A stretch of 64,000 bases of DNA from assembly GCF_947623445.1 (NCBI RefSeq), contig NC_135244.1, forward strand, positions 21,018,860 to 21,082,859. Direction: 5' to 3'. This document shows positions 33,204 through 45,754 of the stretch, in pieces. The stretch's first letter is position 1. Each line of letters opens with the position of its first letter. The stretch is from Clavelina lepadiformis. Lineage: Eukaryota > Chordata > Ascidiacea > Aplousobranchia > Clavelinidae. The notes below the pieces were generated by a model. That model saw nothing but the letters and a program-made list of their open reading frames with translations, ran no database searches and had not been told where the DNA came from. Made by a program: the position numbers and the translations under genes.

Positions 33204-33826
33204 TTAAAGAAGGAATAAGTCATGACTAGGGCAACCAAAAGTCAATATGGTCAATTTTTTTTACCTGCTCAGAATGCTATGAAACAAGCACAAAACAAAT
33301 TTCAGCTTTGTACGACGTGTGGTCTTCATCCCTGTATTCGTCATGCTTGACATACTCTGATAGCATGACAATAATGACGTCATGACTCCAGAGTTTCGGC
33401 ATTTCAGTTCCAGTGTTTCTATGAAAGGCATTTTTTCGCACTCAAGCAAGGACGCTTTCTCAATTAACATTGTTTCTTGACGTCATGCATTCCAGCCAAC
33501 TGGAATCCGGCAAAATATCCGTTCATTCCACACGAAGCAAGTTCGCCTCAATACGCAGAAAAAAGAGAAAATTTAAAGACAGAAATTTTGAAATCTGCCG
33601 CATTCCATTCCAAGCGGATTGTGTTTTCTGCTGATTGTCTCGGATCTCGATTTGGTCGCTTGACCCCTTAGCATGCGCATTGTTGAGAACAGATCAAGTG
33701 CAGCAGGTCAACTAGGATAGCGAGGCGGTTTGTAGAAGGTCAACGTCTTTTTAAGTTTAGACTATGTTTCAAGCGTATGTTTCCCATTTCCGTGGGATGG
33801 AAAATTGTACGAAATAAGCGAGATGT

Positions 33827-36619
33827 TCATTCACCTTACTGCAAATTGCACTTAAAAGCATTATTTTGTGAAATAGGCATCATTTTGCAGTGTATTGGCC
33901 TATTCTCTGTATAGGTCAGATCATGATACAGTTAGATACAACTTCGGTTTAACATGTTGCGCATTTAAAACGTAGTTTATTGTGTTAAATGCATTAAATA
34001 CGGGCTCGGAACTGGATAATCGCTCAATTTGTTTTATCGCATAAAGGGCGCAAGTCCCAAACCATAGTCTTATCATTTGTAAAGATAATTTAATTAATAC
34101 TTCGGTTTATCCCATAACGGTTTATTGCATAAGCCGCTTAATTGAATAAAAATTACGTTCATTTATTCGATTATTCAAAGTTTTTAAACGTTAAAATTAA
34201 AAATAACGCGCACTAGCAGCGCACACGCAATGCGTAAGCTTTGTGACTTGTACTGCGCTTTGTTACGAAACAATCAAACCAACGATTCTCAATTTAAGCA
34301 TTAAGACGTGCCTGTCAATACACAGACATTAACATTTGCACTGTTTTAGTTTCATTTAAGCGTTGCGTTAAGATGATGCCGTAATATGTGAAGAAGTTTA
34401 CGAAACGAACAAGTTGAAAAAGACGACAACAATAACCGGCGACACCAAAAATTAAGGAAGTTCTGCATATATTTCATACAATTCGCCAACGACTACAGTT
34501 TTAAGGGGCGGACATGGCCACATTTGTTCGTTTAAACACACAAATGCAAGAAAGCATGTTTTCATGTTTTGCGCGCTTGAATGAATGGTGATTATGAATC
34601 ATGGTCCATACATTAGGCGCACCGGCGAAAAAAAAGGATTTAAATTGCGCGTTATGGTCCGTAAAATACGGTATGTGTAAAATAGACATGTATTTCAGTA
34701 ATCGTTGCTGCTGATTTTGTTAGATCTGTTTCGTTTTATAAGTGGTAGGTTAGCATAACCAACAAGTCTAGAAACTTTATGAAAATCAAAAACTTGTAGC
34801 ATGGCTGTAGTCGCAAATAACGTTGATTAGAAGTGTATTTTATTTTATTTTGTGGTTTTACAACAATCCTTGACACGGGGAATTCCCAAATATTTGAACC
34901 CATAACTTTTCCGCCTTACATTTTTTAAACTTCGGCGTTTGCATTTATTTATGAATGTCCGGACTTGAGGCTTATCAGGGAAACTCCCACAATTTAGTCA
35001 TGAAATTTTAAATATCGTTTTCTTTTGTACTGATTGGTTGATACTATGGAGAATTGCATCCGAAAGTATTTAAACGTTTAAGAGCTATTTCTAGGTATTA
35101 ATAGTATAGGTCTAGCAGGCTCTTTACTGAAACAACTTTTTTCTATGTGTAGGCTCTTGGGCAATAAAATTATCATAGGATTGTGTTTTACTATCAGCTA
35201 TAGTTGCAGTGAGTTTCATGATGACACCTTCGAGACAATATTGTTACTTGGCAGTGATAACAATGGTGCCAGTTTGTGGATGGGAACTCGTAAACAGGAT
35301 TTCAAATGAGATAAGTGACAATTTCTTGCTTACTAAATTGTAACTAAACCATTCTAGAATGCATATATTTTAAGCAATGGTTGCATGCAGTGGTGTTTAG
35401 TAACGAGGCTGACTACTTATGTAAATTTGTGGTACTTGGCTTTTTAAGTACTTTTGTTCATGGGTGTTTCTATTTTTAAGTAGTTTCTTTTGTATTTGGC
35501 TTGAAATGCTTAACACAACAGATGCTTTTGAGTAAAGGACTTTACCTGGAAATATGAAATGTTTTCTAACCTATGACATTTAATAATTCGCTTGTGCACT
35601 ACTCGTGTGGGGTATTACACAATGAACATATCTGTCATAAAGACCGCATATGCTGGCGGTAATTGTTTAAAACTTTGAATATGAGCGAGGACGATAGATG
35701 GTTGATAAATTGTTTTGCTTCTGCTTTGATGGATGAGTTCTCATTTCTCAATTTGTGTGACTATGCTGTTAGTTGCTTGATTCTGTCTATACAAATTACT
35801 AACTTATAAAGTTCCTATTTTATTTATTATAACACAAAGGTTTTCACCTTTGGGCAAAGCTTGCTGAATGTTACATCGCGCTGTGTAACCAATGAGACAG
35901 TAAAAGGGGAAAATGAAGGTTGTAAATATCACATCGGTATTTATATGTGGCGCACTAGTTTAATCGAGGAAATTATCTGACGTCATTAAGGAGAACGCAA
36001 ATTTGGTCAACAACTGAATTACGAGATTCTAAATTAACTTCCAAACAGCTCAAAACAACAGTCACAAACCCACCAATAAGATGTTGCACTTCAGTTGTTG
36101 AAAATAAATGTAAGTCTAGGAGTTCAGTTTTGATAAAGAACCGTGTGGCCTTTTTTAAACTATTACCCACTTGTTTTTCTCGCTTTATGTGAGAGGCATT
36201 TGTTAAGCTTATGAACAAATAACAATGTTATTGCTTTTGCTGTTGTATTTTATGTTTAAGAGATGGCAGCATACGCCATTAATAGTGTCGTACTTGTATC
36301 AAACCCAACAAAATATTGAAACCAGGACAAAGTGCAAAATGAATGTTGCACAGATAGATGTTTAAACTGGGTTGAATATTATACGATGCTCTGTTGTGAA
36401 GCACAGTCTTGGCAATCAATGGTCCCTTTTCATCGAGTGTAAGCATAATACGTTCGTACAACTCTTCGTCAGAGCGTTTACTCGCTTAGAGGTTATAACA
36501 ACGTGGAGCGGTGTGAGTGGAAATAACCGACATAGAATACACGAACATTTCAGAATGTTTGAACGTTGGCAATGGGGGTTATATTCAATTAAAACTGAGC
36601 GTTTTAAAATCGGTGCATT
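33827..36619. other. Long non-coding stretch with one probable MITE end
   Basis: No exon could be supported. Around 34602-34676 the minus strand reads taccgtattttacggaccat followed by aacgcgc and, further on, gcgcctaatg. This resembles the widespread taccgtattttccg...ggcgcacc MITE family, but I did not find the second end. The rest holds AT-rich sequence and short chance frames only. Confidence 0.35.
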
Positions 36620-36918
36620 TACAAATACTGTTATTATGCTACTGTATTGATCACCAGGCACACAATCCAGTTGGCATCAGGATGACGCTGTTCTTTGATT
36701 TGTTTGGAAAAAGCATAGTTTCGTTACTTGGTTGACCTGTAACAACTAGTTAAATAATGACATAAAAATGTCCCCTAAATTAGGAAAATTACCTTTTGAT
36801 GCTCACAGCTTGGATTCATCAGCATCAGTTCAAGGTTTCAAGTTTAATGCAGCAAATTTTGCAATACCTTAAAAACATTAATACAAATAAACTTGCCATT
36901 GAGCCGTAAGTCTTCAAC
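36620..36918 (+). repeat. Direct repeat D, copy 1 (partner 41087-41392)
   Basis: About 300 bp matched at 41087-41392. It contains an AG-bordered open stretch 36658-36735 encoding AHNPVGIRMTLFFDLFGKSI and ending in TGA, which could be a terminal exon. The second copy keeps it open with two amino-acid changes. Family not recognised. Confidence 0.7.
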
Positions 36919-39900
36919 TTAACAGACGAACATGCTTAGAAATAAATTCCTCAGAAGTAGTTACAGCAGGTGTTGGGATACTTGTCATGTTGTTGCATCG
37001 TTAAGACTATTAAGATCTTTATCTTGTGTAAGTGAATAAAAACCTGCATTACCATTAACAGTTCAATCGGACAAAAATTCCCTAAATAGCAAATACTGCC
37101 GCTTGGCATTCCTTAAGAAACCTTTTGTGCGATTTACACGAACAAACATACTGCAACCTATAATGGCTTTAACAACGAAAGAGATTTTTGCAACTCCTAA
37201 ATGTAGGCCTTTAATAGGACCCAAAACTGAGAGTTTCGTGTTCAACCCATCCATGTTTCTAGGAATCGTAATTTCCAATGTGATTATTGTGGATGATAAT
37301 TTTTTTACTGCCATTAAGTTTTTTTGAATAGGTTTGAAAAACTTGCATGAGGGAGGTCTGATCCTAGAGCCTTAAAATGTGTGCAGTTTTTCAAAACTTA
37401 AGTGAAAGCACAAAGTAACCAAAACACAAGTTGCAGCATGCACTTCTGAGTGGGACGCAGGTCTATGATTTTCTATTTGTGATTATCATTTCATAAAAAC
37501 ATCCCTTTCTGTGATGCTTACCTGTGTATGCTAATTCTGTCTTGTGCATGTGATTGACAATTTAAAAAATAATATCCATTTTCTGTTTATGTTAATATGT
37601 TTTTCTTAGTATATCAATGTTCAGTTTCTATGTATGTTTATTGTCTTTTTTTCTTCCCTTTCCACTCTCTAATACCATACAACTCCCGTATTTCATCAAA
37701 TCAGCTTCAATGTAAATCTCTGCTGATTTTTAAAACGCATCAGCTCTGCCTCATTCAGGTGGTTTATTTTCAACTTGTATAAAGTGAATACTTTACAAAT
37801 CTCTTCAGTTTCTTCGGCCCAATAGATTAAAGAGGTGGGTGGCGCTGTCGTACAAGACATGATCATTTCAAATCCACTAGAACACGAACATCTTCAACTG
37901 TCATTGTGTAAAGATCAATTGCATTCTTACCATTGTTAGTGAAGCAAAAGACGCAAATGACAACGTTGTCCCACACTCAATCACATCACTGCTGACCTTC
38001 AATAAATAACTAACAACCGGTTATCTGCCTATAACGCAACTCAACCATGAATGAACGTCGAAAAATCCCAAACCTTGCACTAAATGACAACTACAACCAC
38101 CAAACTACGCATGAGGCATTTCGACTATGAGTAAACATAGGAAAAGCCTGCACTAGATCACTAGATAGTAGGTAACCCTCCCCCTCCCCCGGAACAACTG
38201 ACAAAACCAACTCTTGAACCAATCATTGTCCATGAAGCCCCTTTCAAGAGCGGACTTGAAAGGTTCATTTATCCTTTGTCTTGATGTGATTTAAACAATT
38301 GATGTTCAAATCCACCCCAACTCGAAAAAAGCCTTCCATGGAAAGCAAGCAATATTTGTAGAACTTGAAACGGTGAAATTTCACTGAGTCAGATGCCAAG
38401 TGTTCCAGTTGTTGTTCTTCGATTTGATTATTGGCCAAGTTTCAATTTGAAGCCAATGCCAGATTGCCATTGACACGTACCGAGATGCCATTGATTTTCA
38501 TATTGTTGCAATTTCTCTGTTGTACACATGCCGGAGATGTTATTTTATTTCTATCTCTTATCCTGTCAATGAAATTTGTGAAACTATTGTACACTGTACT
38601 TAATGAGATGCTGATCAAATTTTCTTTTCTTTTGTGGCAATGTTTAAAAAAAAGGAAAAAATATGAAAGTTGTAAAGAAGCAAAGAGAAAAAATCAAATG
38701 AAAAAAAATGACTAAAAAAAATTAGAAAAACATTGTATCATGTAAGTCTTTTTATGACCATTCTAATTCGTGTGTATTGTTTATTATCGTAAGCTTTTCC
38801 TGTGGTCCACTTGGTCTAGACATAAAATTGAGTTTGTGCATAAGTCTTTGCAATTTTTATGGTTCTGTTTTTCACCTCCACTCAGCAAGTTGAAAATAAT
38901 TAGATAAAGGTGTTAATAGAAAATTGGAAATGATTAAATTACTAGCAATCCAAAATAATAATGAATATACGCTCCAACTTCTCAAGTAGATGAAATAACG
39001 AAGATTTTCCTTTAACTTCCCGCTAAGAACTCTAGGTAAAACTTAACCACTTATCGATTACAATGCAACCATAGGTTAAAAGCTTGCAATTAAGCATTTT
39101 TTCCTGGTGTTTGATACAAGGACTCATTCTGATATAACTCTTTGTTATCATGCTTATTGTAGCAACATATTACAACCCAAAGCTTTCTGCAACTACGGCT
39201 CTGGATTTAATCAAGTCCTAATATCAAGGCCTCAAATCAACGATAACCACAATGTATTGCAACAGTTATAATTTTTTTGTTGTAAGTGCCAAAGTGCACA
39301 ATAAACCCGCAAAATTTTGCGATTACCGACCCTGTCTACAATACAAAATATAAAATCTCATTAATACAAAATAAAATCATCCCAATCAATCAATAAGAAA
39401 AGAACAAGAAAAAATGCCACTTCAACTTTATGCTGGTCTGTAGCTCCCATCACTAACTAAAAAAAGTTGGTCAAAAAAGTTTCAATTTTATTTGTCTGCT
39501 ATCTGTTGTTATAGGTCATTCCAAGAAACACTTTTTTGTGTTAGGCCACTTCGTAGGTTGGAAAACCGTTCTTGTGATCTGTCTTTGTGATAAATAAGCC
39601 ATGTGTTTGCCTTTAAGAAAGTCTATTTATATTCGTAGGAAGACGTAATGCAAAACCAATGAAAGGTTGTGTGACGTTCTTTATATGCCCTTGCGCCATC
39701 ATTGAGAGAATTTAAGCTGGTCATGTGTGTAAATTCGCTAGATTCAATACTATTATGTTTGGTAACAAAAGAAAGTATCCAAATGAAATATTTGCAACCA
39801 ATTTAGTCATAACTTACTTTGCATTGCTGGTTGTGTTTAATTGTTTCAGACATAATTTTAAAAGTTTGTTTCTAACCTGTTAATGTTTTCCCTGTTATAC

Positions 39901-40279
39901 GATTGGTTGTTGGAATAGAACTAGAGTTGCTTGCCTTTTGTGGCGTAATAATGCTTGTGTATGACTTTCAGGGTTTCCCTTGTGATGCACAATACAGAAT
40001 ACCTGGATATTCTAGAATATTCTAGAATACTTAATTTCGAATCTATTCTGAAATTAAGCGGCAATTTTTTCCAAATAATAACGAACAAAAAGCAAAAATA
40101 TTTGTACATTATTTTGAATTGTATTAGTATCACATGACAAACAGTATAACATATGCTAAATCAAGCATCATACGATTCATATTAAAGCATAGAGCCGTGT
40201 AGTTCTTGCCACCTGCACTACCAACAGTCTTAATACCATACTTTTCGGAGGTACCACATTTACACATCGAATCATAGAA
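36919..40279. other. Long non-coding stretch
   Basis: No exon could be supported. Overlapping opposite frames near 37063-37327 and a lysine-rich frame at 38431-38715 (reflecting an A-rich tract) have no recognisable domain. Confidence 0.35.
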
Positions 40280-40778
40280 TTAATCAAGAAGCTGCTTGTT
40301 GCAATGTAGGATATTTAGTGCTTCTAAGTGACTTTCGTTAAGTCGAGATCTCAGGACGGTTGCAGTTAGCCATGCGCTGCAGAAGCACCTTTCTGATGCT
40401 GCATATGATGCTGGCAGCGAAAGGTATTTCTGGCAAATATTATGCAACATAGGGAATTCTTTTTTTTAAGTTCCAATACTCCAAGACGTCTGTTTTATTG
40501 GAGTTATCTTTTAGGTAGGTTGAAACCTGATTAGTTACAATAGTGTCAATGTCAGCTCCTTCATCATCTGCATCTTCTTGGTTGCTTTGTTGCACCTCCA
40601 TTCCTATATTAAACAAGTTTTCCATCATGGAAACAGAACTGGTGGTGCTGTCGCCAACAGGAATGGGATTACGGGGTGGTGCTATCACTGCTATGGTTGT
40701 GTCAGAAATCATTTCTGATTTTAAATGCAGGCGAACCCTTGTAGCATGATGCGGTTTAAAATACTTTACTACGTGCAT
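40280..40778 (-). pseudogene. hAT transposase C-terminal part, frameshifted
   Basis: Minus strand. The upstream frame (40778 to about 40445) ends DVLEYWNL. After a one-base surplus in an A8 run near 40465 the adjacent frame continues with LSLPASYAASERCFC and RSRLNESHLEALNIL, then stops at 40280-40282. This is the hAT dimerisation domain (A.SE..FS..G.....LRS.L....V..L). The BED finger and catalytic core are not seen, so only the C-terminal third remains. Confidence 0.8.
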
Positions 40779-41086
40779 AGAATGTGATAATTGGTGTGTG
40801 CTTAGAACTTAATGCTACGTTCGTGTACTAACATATAGCCCTTTGTTAATCCAAGCATCCGTTCATTACACTTGTGTGCAATTAATTGCCTACCAAAATC
40901 AAAATCAGGCTCAAACACTGCTTGGTGGTTGACATTAGCATTGAACAGTCAAAATATTGAATCTAGCATATCTACAATTCTACACCCGCCCACAGCACCT
41001 GTATAATATCATGGTATGAATGGCAGTTATGATACTTCGGTAGTTGCAGATGCATAAATGTTTGACATGAGGTGCATTTGCAACTA

Positions 41087-41392
41087 CTATTATTATCCTA
41101 CTGTATTTATCACCAGGCACACAATCCAGTTGGCATCAGGATGACCCGGTTCTTTGATTTGTTTGGAAATAGCATAGTTTCGTTACTTGGTTGACCTGTA
41201 ACAACTAGTTAAATAATGACATAAAAATGTCCCCTAAATTAGGTAAATTACCTTCTGATGCTCGCAGCTTTGATTCATCAACATCAGTTCAAGGTTTGTC
41301 AAGTTTAATGCAGCAAATTTTGCAATACCTTAAAAACATTGATTCAAACAAACTAACCAGTGCTTGCCATTGAGCCGTAAGTCTTCAAATTT
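41087..41392 (+). repeat. Direct repeat D, copy 2
   Basis: Second copy of 36620-36918, with the short exon-like frame at 41117-41194 intact. It runs directly into the LINE reverse transcriptase fragment. Confidence 0.7.
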
Positions 41393-41772
41393 GGTCTCTC
41401 CAATATCTTGAAAGGGATGCACAAAAGAGAGATTGGTCGATAACTCTTTGGATCCTCTATCTGCTTCATTGGCTTTGGGATGTCAACCACAAGTGGTTTT
41501 CTCCAGATTTTCGGAAGCTTGAGTGTGTGTAAACAGGAAGACAGGAATTTGTTTAGCCAGGACTTTAAGGCAGCTCCGGCATGGATAATCAGCTCCGGGC
41601 AAATTGAATCAGGGCCTGGAGCTTTCCCAGACTTTAGCAGCTGGAGGGCTCTGGCAAACTCTTCTGGGATAAAATCTCCACAGATTGTTTCACCAGGAGG
41701 TGTAGGGATCCTCCAGAGCTCAGCCACCTCATTGTTAACAAGGTAGACTGATTTGTGATCTTTTGCTACAAT
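41393..41772 (-). pseudogene. LINE reverse transcriptase N-terminal fragment (jockey/I-like)
   Basis: Minus strand encodes LLKSGKAPGPDSICPELI, LPKIWRKPLVVDIPKP and DPKSYRPISLLC, the first conserved blocks of a non-LTR reverse transcriptase (SGKAPGPD, K.YRPISLL). The catalytic FADD block is absent. The frame is fused upstream to a piece of the MDC1 BRCT exon (KFLCAIV). Confidence 0.85.
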
Positions 41773-42915
41773 CGCACACAGAAATTTCACGGTGCGTTGA
41801 ATTTTGTCAGTAACCTACTTTTAAAGCAGAGGCACAGCTCTTGTCATTTTCCGTTGCCACAATAACCAAATCATGAAGATTAGATCCCTTTGGCGTCTTC
41901 CGGACACAAACTCCTCCACCACACTTGATGATCTGGTACATCTCTTGCGGAGGAGGAAGCACAGATCTCGTGACGTGGATCCGGTGACCTGAAAATAACA
42001 GTTCAGATCGTGACCATGCCACAGGCATGGTCTTGGTGAAGGTAAATCCATATCGGGCTTCAATAGTTTCAGTTGATGATAGGGTGGTGTTGCTAACATT
42101 GAAATTTTCGTACTCGTGTTCTGCCAAAAACCTGAAATAGGGAAAAAGGAAAGCTTTCTTTTATGAGCTGTTCTGAAGTCGAATAAATTCAACGCAAACC
42201 GAAAAATATTTTAACTAAAAATGCGTACATATTAAACCTGTGCATGCAATTACATTCATTTACGTGTCTCAGATGCTGAAAAATACTCACCTGACAGAGT
42301 AAAGTAAAGATATTTCCAGGACGTTTAATACTACAAAAATGAGCTATTGATCATAATTCATAACATAGTTACAACAAAATAGTTTAAAGATGAACTGCTA
42401 CATCTACCTGGATTGTTTCTTTGAATCACTTAACCATTGTGGATTTACAATATGTAAGCCGCGAACAATTGCACACAGAAATTTAACATTGCGTCGAATT
42501 TCGTTAGTGACCAGGTGTGTGCAATCATACATGTCATCAGCAATGTGACCTCCCAGCTCTTTAACGATGTTTTTAATAACTTCATCAATCACACCTGTTA
42601 GTAGAATTCACAAAATAAATGGGTCCAAATTTCGGCAATAAAAATGCAGTTGCCATGTTAATAAAAATTGTATTAAGAATTATATTTACATTGTTGTAAG
42701 TTATGAGTAAGATACCTGTAAACATCACTTTTGGTTTAAGTCGCCTCGGGCGAAGTGACAAAGCCGCAGCATGAATTACCTCGTCTCTCTTTACTATATC
42801 ATACAAACATGACATGTTTTTAGAAATTTTGTATGAAAATGGTGGTTCTAATTTAAACGTCTAAGGACATGAGAAACCGGATTGTACACTTCATATTATT
42901 GCAGTGGTCGTGAGC
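41773..42915 (-). pseudogene. MDC1-like tandem BRCT, copy with an intact second-BRCT exon
   Basis: Minus strand exons: 42716-42786 (LKPKVMFTG), 42408-42594 (VKELGGHIADDMYDCTHLVT and VKFLCAIVRGLHIV), 41819-42131 (RYGFTFTKTMPVAWSR, HVTRSVLPPPQEMYQII, KCGGGVCVRKTPKGSNLHD). The SVLPPPQEM..II..GGG sequence is characteristic of the MDC1 C-terminal BRCT pair, which binds phosphorylated H2AX at DNA breaks. This is the only copy whose large exon has no lesion. Instead of the last exon it continues into about 45 bases of the preceding BRCT exon and then LINE sequence, so the gene cannot end normally. The sequence upstream of exon 42716-42786 matches the intron of the 53.7-kb copy. Confidence 0.85.
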
Positions 42916-42916
42916 A

Positions 42917-43180
42917 CATAATGGGAACATAAACATCACAGAATAACAACACAGAAGCCAAAACACATCACAACAATGCATCAAAACATAGACATATTTA
43001 CTTCATGCCTGAATGAAACCTAAAAATTGTACGTTTTGAAGTTAGACCAAAAATGCATTAAAATGAATAATTTTTTAAAACTCCTGATCATAGTTGCATA
43101 TAAGCCTTGACCATGAAATAAGTGTGAAATGTTTTTACAATAAATGAAAACTTAACATAAACAAAATTTTGTTTCATTCG
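42917..43180 (-). repeat. Interspersed repeat C, partial
   Basis: Reverse complement of about 8580-8965 without the 8659-8797 MITE. It directly abuts the MDC1 intron sequence at 42915. Confidence 0.85.
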
Positions 43181-43211
43181 TTAAATGTTTCAGAATAACA
43201 GAGAATATCTT

Positions 43212-43602
43212 TCATTCCATGTCTGGTAAGGCTTTACTCGCCTTTGCGAAAATTTTTAAATTTGCGAAAATTTTTTGAAATTTGTGTGCTTCACTTAGGT
43301 CCACGGCAGATAAAATAACGCTGTTGTTCTGTCGCTTTTGATCGGGCCAGTCTTTCGAACTGTGATAGATTTCTATGGCCTTCAAATAAGTTGCCTCGAC
43401 AACTGAATATTTCTCGAGATTTTTATAGGCAGCTGCCAAATTGTGATACTGATAACACACACCTAAAACTCTGTACTCAACTGCTTGGTGCCTCAGACGT
43501 TCTCGAAGGAGAGTTATAGCTCGCTTGTAGGCTTTTCAACCGATGTATCAAAGAATCCCATTTCGTTGCATTCGTCGTCACTTTTCCACTCTCCTTTTGT
43601 CC
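43212..43602 (-). pseudogene. Tetratricopeptide-repeat protein terminal exon, frameshifted
   Basis: Minus strand from acceptor tgcag (43603-43604). The first frame reads WKSDDECNEMGFFDTSVEK, then a one-base shift near 43535 leads into AYKRAITLLRERLRHQAVEY and CYQYHNLAAAYKNLEKY, YLKAIEIY. The last two blocks fit the TPR consensus (W..LG..Y...G.Y..A...Y..A), so this is a helical-repeat protein end. The stop is at 43212-43214. The single frameshift makes it a likely pseudogene or a misjudged intron. The specific gene was not recognised. Confidence 0.6.
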
Positions 43603-43825
43603 CTGCAATGACGTAATAGGCAAGTGTATGGTATATGATGGTAATCACGTCAACCAGTCGCAAAATTGTATAAAGCTGTAACGAATATCGTTGACCTAAT
43701 ACCTGGTTGTGACCTTGGGGTATTTAATATTTTTGATCCGTTCCTTGAAAAGTTGAGTTTGATTGGATTGAGCCGTGTCTTTATAAGGTTTTAATGGACC
43801 TGTTACAGATTTTTTGTTGCCAGGT

Positions 43826-44272
43826 CCTTCTCCACCGCTTTCACGGCCCACTCAAAGCCAACAAGCCTCTTTTAACATAGTGAGATTGTATTTCAATATC
43901 AGATTAAAAGCACTCCACTCCGCTTTTGGGGCTTGACTTACGTTGCACACGTTTTACAATCGAAATGGTAAAATATAATAAAGCAACCAGGGCAGTTTTA
44001 AGTGAAAAGCCACCTTTTCTCGCCAGCTCACCTCTACCGCCTGAAGCCCATGCGGGAGACCAAACGAAAACAGGACACGTATGAATCTGTACTGGACCAC
44101 ATCGAAACACTTAAGCCGGTATAAACAACGTGAAAAAACAGTGGACATGCGAAATCAATAAAATCAGATCATCAAGAGAAATAACAAACTGATAACTTAA
44201 GCAAAAAAAAAGCGTGGGAAGATGCACGAAAAACAAACAAACAATAGTGCGAAATATTATTTCGCCACACAC
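43826..44272 (-). repeat. Ty3/gypsy 3' LTR
   Basis: Begins on the minus strand with TGTGTGGCGAAATAATATTT directly after the polypurine tract and matches 18707-19132. The distal boundary near 43826 is approximate. Confidence 0.75.
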
Positions 44273-44353
44273 CCCCCCACGTTAAAATTCTTAGGTCTGG
44301 GTCAGCGGGACAAAATGATATATAAAACATTGAAACTGCTACTGAATACAATC

Positions 44354-44929
44354 TTAGATAAAATTCAAACGAAAACTGTGCGAAATGATTAAAAAGTGTT
44401 GAAACCGATTGATTGTGGTCCGGGTAAAATCGTGTCGGTCACCTCGTTTGGGTCGATCATTGATCGATCCGGTACCCAAGTCGGGAACAGCGTCCATTAT
44501 TGTCCTATTTTCACTAATAGGGGCCGATCGTGACCCCTGCGACTTTGACCTTGGAACCTGCACATGGCACTTCATTGGGCTTGAATCGTCTCGGACGGGA
44601 GCGTTGTTACCTTCCTGAGATTCGACAGATTCCTCCAACCTGTTCACGTCCTTGGACACCCTCTTCAAACAATTGTAGTGGACCGTTTGCTTTTTCTCGT
44701 GGTCATTAACTTGGTAGTTGACTTGGCCAACTTTCCTCACTACTTTATAAGGTCCTTTATAGGGCAAATGGAATTTCCGGCATCTATCGACAGGAATGGC
44801 CGGGTTGTTCAGGAGGACACGGTCTCCGACTGAGATCTCCTTGCCGTGGCAATGCTTGTCGTGATGTCTCTTCATCTTTGCACGTTGTTCACCGAGAACC
44901 TCATCGGTAGCTAGATCTGCTAACAGCAA
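44354..44929 (-). pseudogene. Ty3/gypsy integrase C-terminal region
   Basis: 191-codon open frame beginning inside the integrase: H.K.CHGKEISVGDRVLL, then LPYKGPYKVVRKVGQVNYQV, the GPY/F domain typical of Metaviridae-type integrases, then a Pro/Ser-rich tail. The DDE core is missing upstream. Confidence 0.82.
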
Positions 44930-45592
44930 TCAGTCGCGAAGAGCGTCCATTTCATGCGCATACGGAGAAACTCCAGTGCTGTCCTGATTTGTGTTGAATT
45001 CAACATCCCGCTCCACAAACACTGGAGAGGGCAAGAAGTCATCTCCGCCAACGTGATTAGTGAGCTTGGCCAACTCGCGAATTTCGGAGAAAGCTGGAAC
45101 AACCTCGGAATCCGTTATGAAAACTTCATTGCGTTTTGGGATGATTGGTTGCGTTAGCAGAGGAACTTCTATTTCTCCTATAGACAAGCTCATCGAATTA
45201 TAACACAAAGCGCAATGATGAGACTGAAGAAAGTCAAGACCAATGATGAGATCATGACCTATAGTGGAACACACAAGCAGATCAACTTTAAACGCTAACG
45301 TTCCAATAGAGCGAGACTTAACTTTACCCAATATGGATAAATCACTACCGCCGGCTCCGACAAAATGTGTATCCTCCGGGGATGCTGACAAGGGACCTTT
45401 TTCGGTAGAGCTCAACCCATCCCAGAGTGATTTCTTAACGAGGAAGACACTGGCACCGGTATCCACCAAAGCACACAATGGCTTATCTCGGAAAACCATA
45501 GTTACAAAATGATGTAAATCTGCGCTTTCTTCGTGTCCAGTGACAACAACATTATCCAATTTAATCGCAGTCTCCTCTGTTAAATTATTCAT
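44930..45592 (-). pseudogene. Ty3/gypsy aspartic protease region
   Basis: 220-codon frame with the active-site motif ALVDTGASVFLV and the later DLIIGLDFL strand, the two landmarks of retropepsin-like proteases. It is in the same frame as gag, separated by stops at 45647-45649 and 45752-45754. After the protease the frame ends at the deletion border. Confidence 0.85.
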
Positions 45593-45649
45593 TGGCGTAG
45601 ACGCCCGTCGGCCTTTGCTATTGCTGTGAGTAGAAGTATCGAGGTTTCA

Positions 45650-45754
45650 AATACGTTTTGGACACTCCCTTACAAGGTGTCTTACTGAACCGCATCCAAA
45701 ACACTTATGGCGGCGTCGGGCGTTGTTGGTTGACAAGCATTGATTGTCATCTCA
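45650..45754 (-). pseudogene. Ty3/gypsy zinc knuckle with bordering stop codons
   Basis: The stretch between the two in-frame TGA codons encodes HKCFGCGSVRHLVRECPKR, a CX2CX4HX4C nucleocapsid knuckle. The two TGAs (45752-45754 and 45647-45649 on the minus strand) separate gag, knuckle and protease. Confidence 0.82.

Larger units (their letters stand above)
31043..33826 (-). repeat. Inverted duplication, right arm
   Basis: Partner of 25282-27235. About 800 bp longer because of two insertions (31851-32104 and 32660-33203). Arms are separated by about 3.8 kb containing STE24 exons 3-5, the hairpin and the BACK fragment. Confidence 0.92.

Noticed and set aside
38431..38715. 94-codon frame with signal-like and lysine-rich parts
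   Set aside because: Its C-terminus is an A-rich tract and there is no splice, domain or paralogue support.
43212..43602. A live TPR gene
   Set aside because: One frameshift separates the two parts of the exon and no other exon of the gene is seen; annotated as a pseudogene, with the caveat that an unseen splice could explain it.
45752..45754. In-frame TGA between gag and zinc knuckle as programmed readthrough
   Set aside because: A second TGA after the knuckle, a frameshift in gag and loss of RT make decay the simpler reading.
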